9,394 bases of DNA from an uncultured Porphyromonas sp. (GTDB lineage Bacteria > Bacteroidota > Bacteroidia > Bacteroidales > Porphyromonadaceae): assembly GCA_900548415.1 (NCBI GenBank), contig URKO01000025.1, positions 1 through 9,394 of the forward strand. Direction: 5' to 3'. Each line of letters starts with the position of its first letter. The stretch's first letter is position 1. The notes under the pieces are model-generated. The model made no database searches. It had not been told where the DNA came from and worked only from the letters and a program-made list of their open reading frames with translations. Shown piece after piece: positions 8,979-9,394 of the stretch. The position numbers and the translations under genes are program-made.

Positions 8979-9394
8979 CTACTCCGTCAGGCTGCGGTAA
9001 AAGTCCACATAAGCCTCCGCATGATCAGCCGCTGGACCTGGGTACTCCAGCACCTTGTGGTCAGGCTCGGAGTGTAGGTACTTGATCAGCTCAGGAGAGA
9101 CCTTTTCCTGCCCGAGGATCACCCCATCAGAGTAGTGGATCGCCATACGTCGCAGCGCATCGGGCGTCACCTCCCCCTGTAGTGGCGCCAGCATATCGCC
9201 CGTGATCTTGTCAAACTCTAGCTTCTTAATCAGATCGTCACCGATCAGCCCCTCCTCCTCATTGCCATCGACCGAAAAGATCACCTTGGCACGCTCGAAG
9301 TATGGATCGTCCTTGTAGGCTGTCTTCAGGTAGACTGGTGCCAAGGCTGAGAACCACCCCAGACAATGTATCAGATCAGGTATCCAGCGAAGAT
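8979..9394 (-). CDS. Glycogen/starch synthase-like protein (GT5 N-domain), 3' part only
   Basis: The C-terminal 137 residues are visible; the frame stays open to the window edge, so the true start lies outside. An apparent start at 9342-9344 is an internal TTG, because the in-frame residues before it (LRWIPDLIHCLGWFSA) continue the family sequence. The text matches the short Bacteroidetes proteins annotated as glycogen or starch synthase, which contain only the N-terminal GT5 domain (about 270 aa, from memory) and lack the second GT-B half that binds ADP-glucose. Typical segments are WxPDLIHxxGW, ALAPVYLKTAYKDDPYF and RMAIHYSDGVI. The position of the HDW His of bacterial glycogen synthases is Leu here (HCLGW). 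Catalytic activity is therefore doubtful, and a role in glycogen metabolism is inferred from homology only. A terminator-like hairpin follows the TAG stop. Confidence 0.8.
   Translation of the reverse strand, partial: LRWIPDLIHCLGWFSALAPVYLKTAYKDDPYFERAKVIFSVDGNEEEGLIGDDLIKKLEFDKITGDMLAPLQGEVTPDALRRMAIHYSDGVILGQEKVSPELIKYLHSEPDHKVLEYPGPAADHAEAYVDFYRSLTE

Overview
The window looks like chromosomal core sequence from a Bacteroidales bacterium, most likely a Porphyromonas-like anaerobe. The reasons are a leucyl-tRNA synthetase with the phylum-typical insertions, a short single-domain glycogen/starch synthase-like protein of Bacteroidetes type, a two-gene 2-oxoacid:ferredoxin oxidoreductase, start sites without strong Shine-Dalgarno sequences, and two copies of the Bacteroidetes promoter -7 element (TAnnTTTG, here TACCTTTG). 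Genus level is an inference from memory of protein families; no search was run. All six recognised genes are on the minus strand, so transcription runs from the right end to the left.

Right to left: (i) 9394-8979 is the C-terminal part of a glycogen/starch synthase-like protein that runs off the window, followed by a terminator-like hairpin (8917-8955). (ii) 8978-8602 is a 377-base gene-free stretch with that hairpin, a small perfect hairpin, a promoter -7 element (8826-8833) and a roughly 220-nt untranslated leader with mutually exclusive stems next to a U-rich run. (iii) korA (8601-6736) and korB (6721-5678) form a tight pair encoding 2-oxoglutarate (2-oxoacid):ferredoxin oxidoreductase, closed by a strong hairpin terminator (5601-5628). 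(iv) 5677-5459 is an intergenic region with two different 7-bp tandem repeat arrays, a 13-bp palindrome and the leuS promoter. (v) leuS (5458-2642) is followed by a YitT-family membrane protein, a small DUF2752 membrane protein and a secreted PAP2 phosphatase with a beta-strand-rich C-terminal part. The last three genes are 17-18 nt apart and 84 nt behind leuS, so they probably form one leuS-led transcript.

Functionally, korAB links 2-oxoacid oxidation to reduced ferredoxin in anaerobic central metabolism, and leuS charges tRNA-Leu. The three genes after leuS are envelope or membrane proteins whose shared role is unknown. I see no mobile element, CRISPR array, tRNA, rRNA, defence system or biosynthetic cluster. 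The most interesting signals are non-coding (heptad repeats around the leuS promoter, the switch-like kor leader), plus two protein oddities: the PAP2/beta-rich fusion and a substituted pocket His in the glycogen synthase-like protein.
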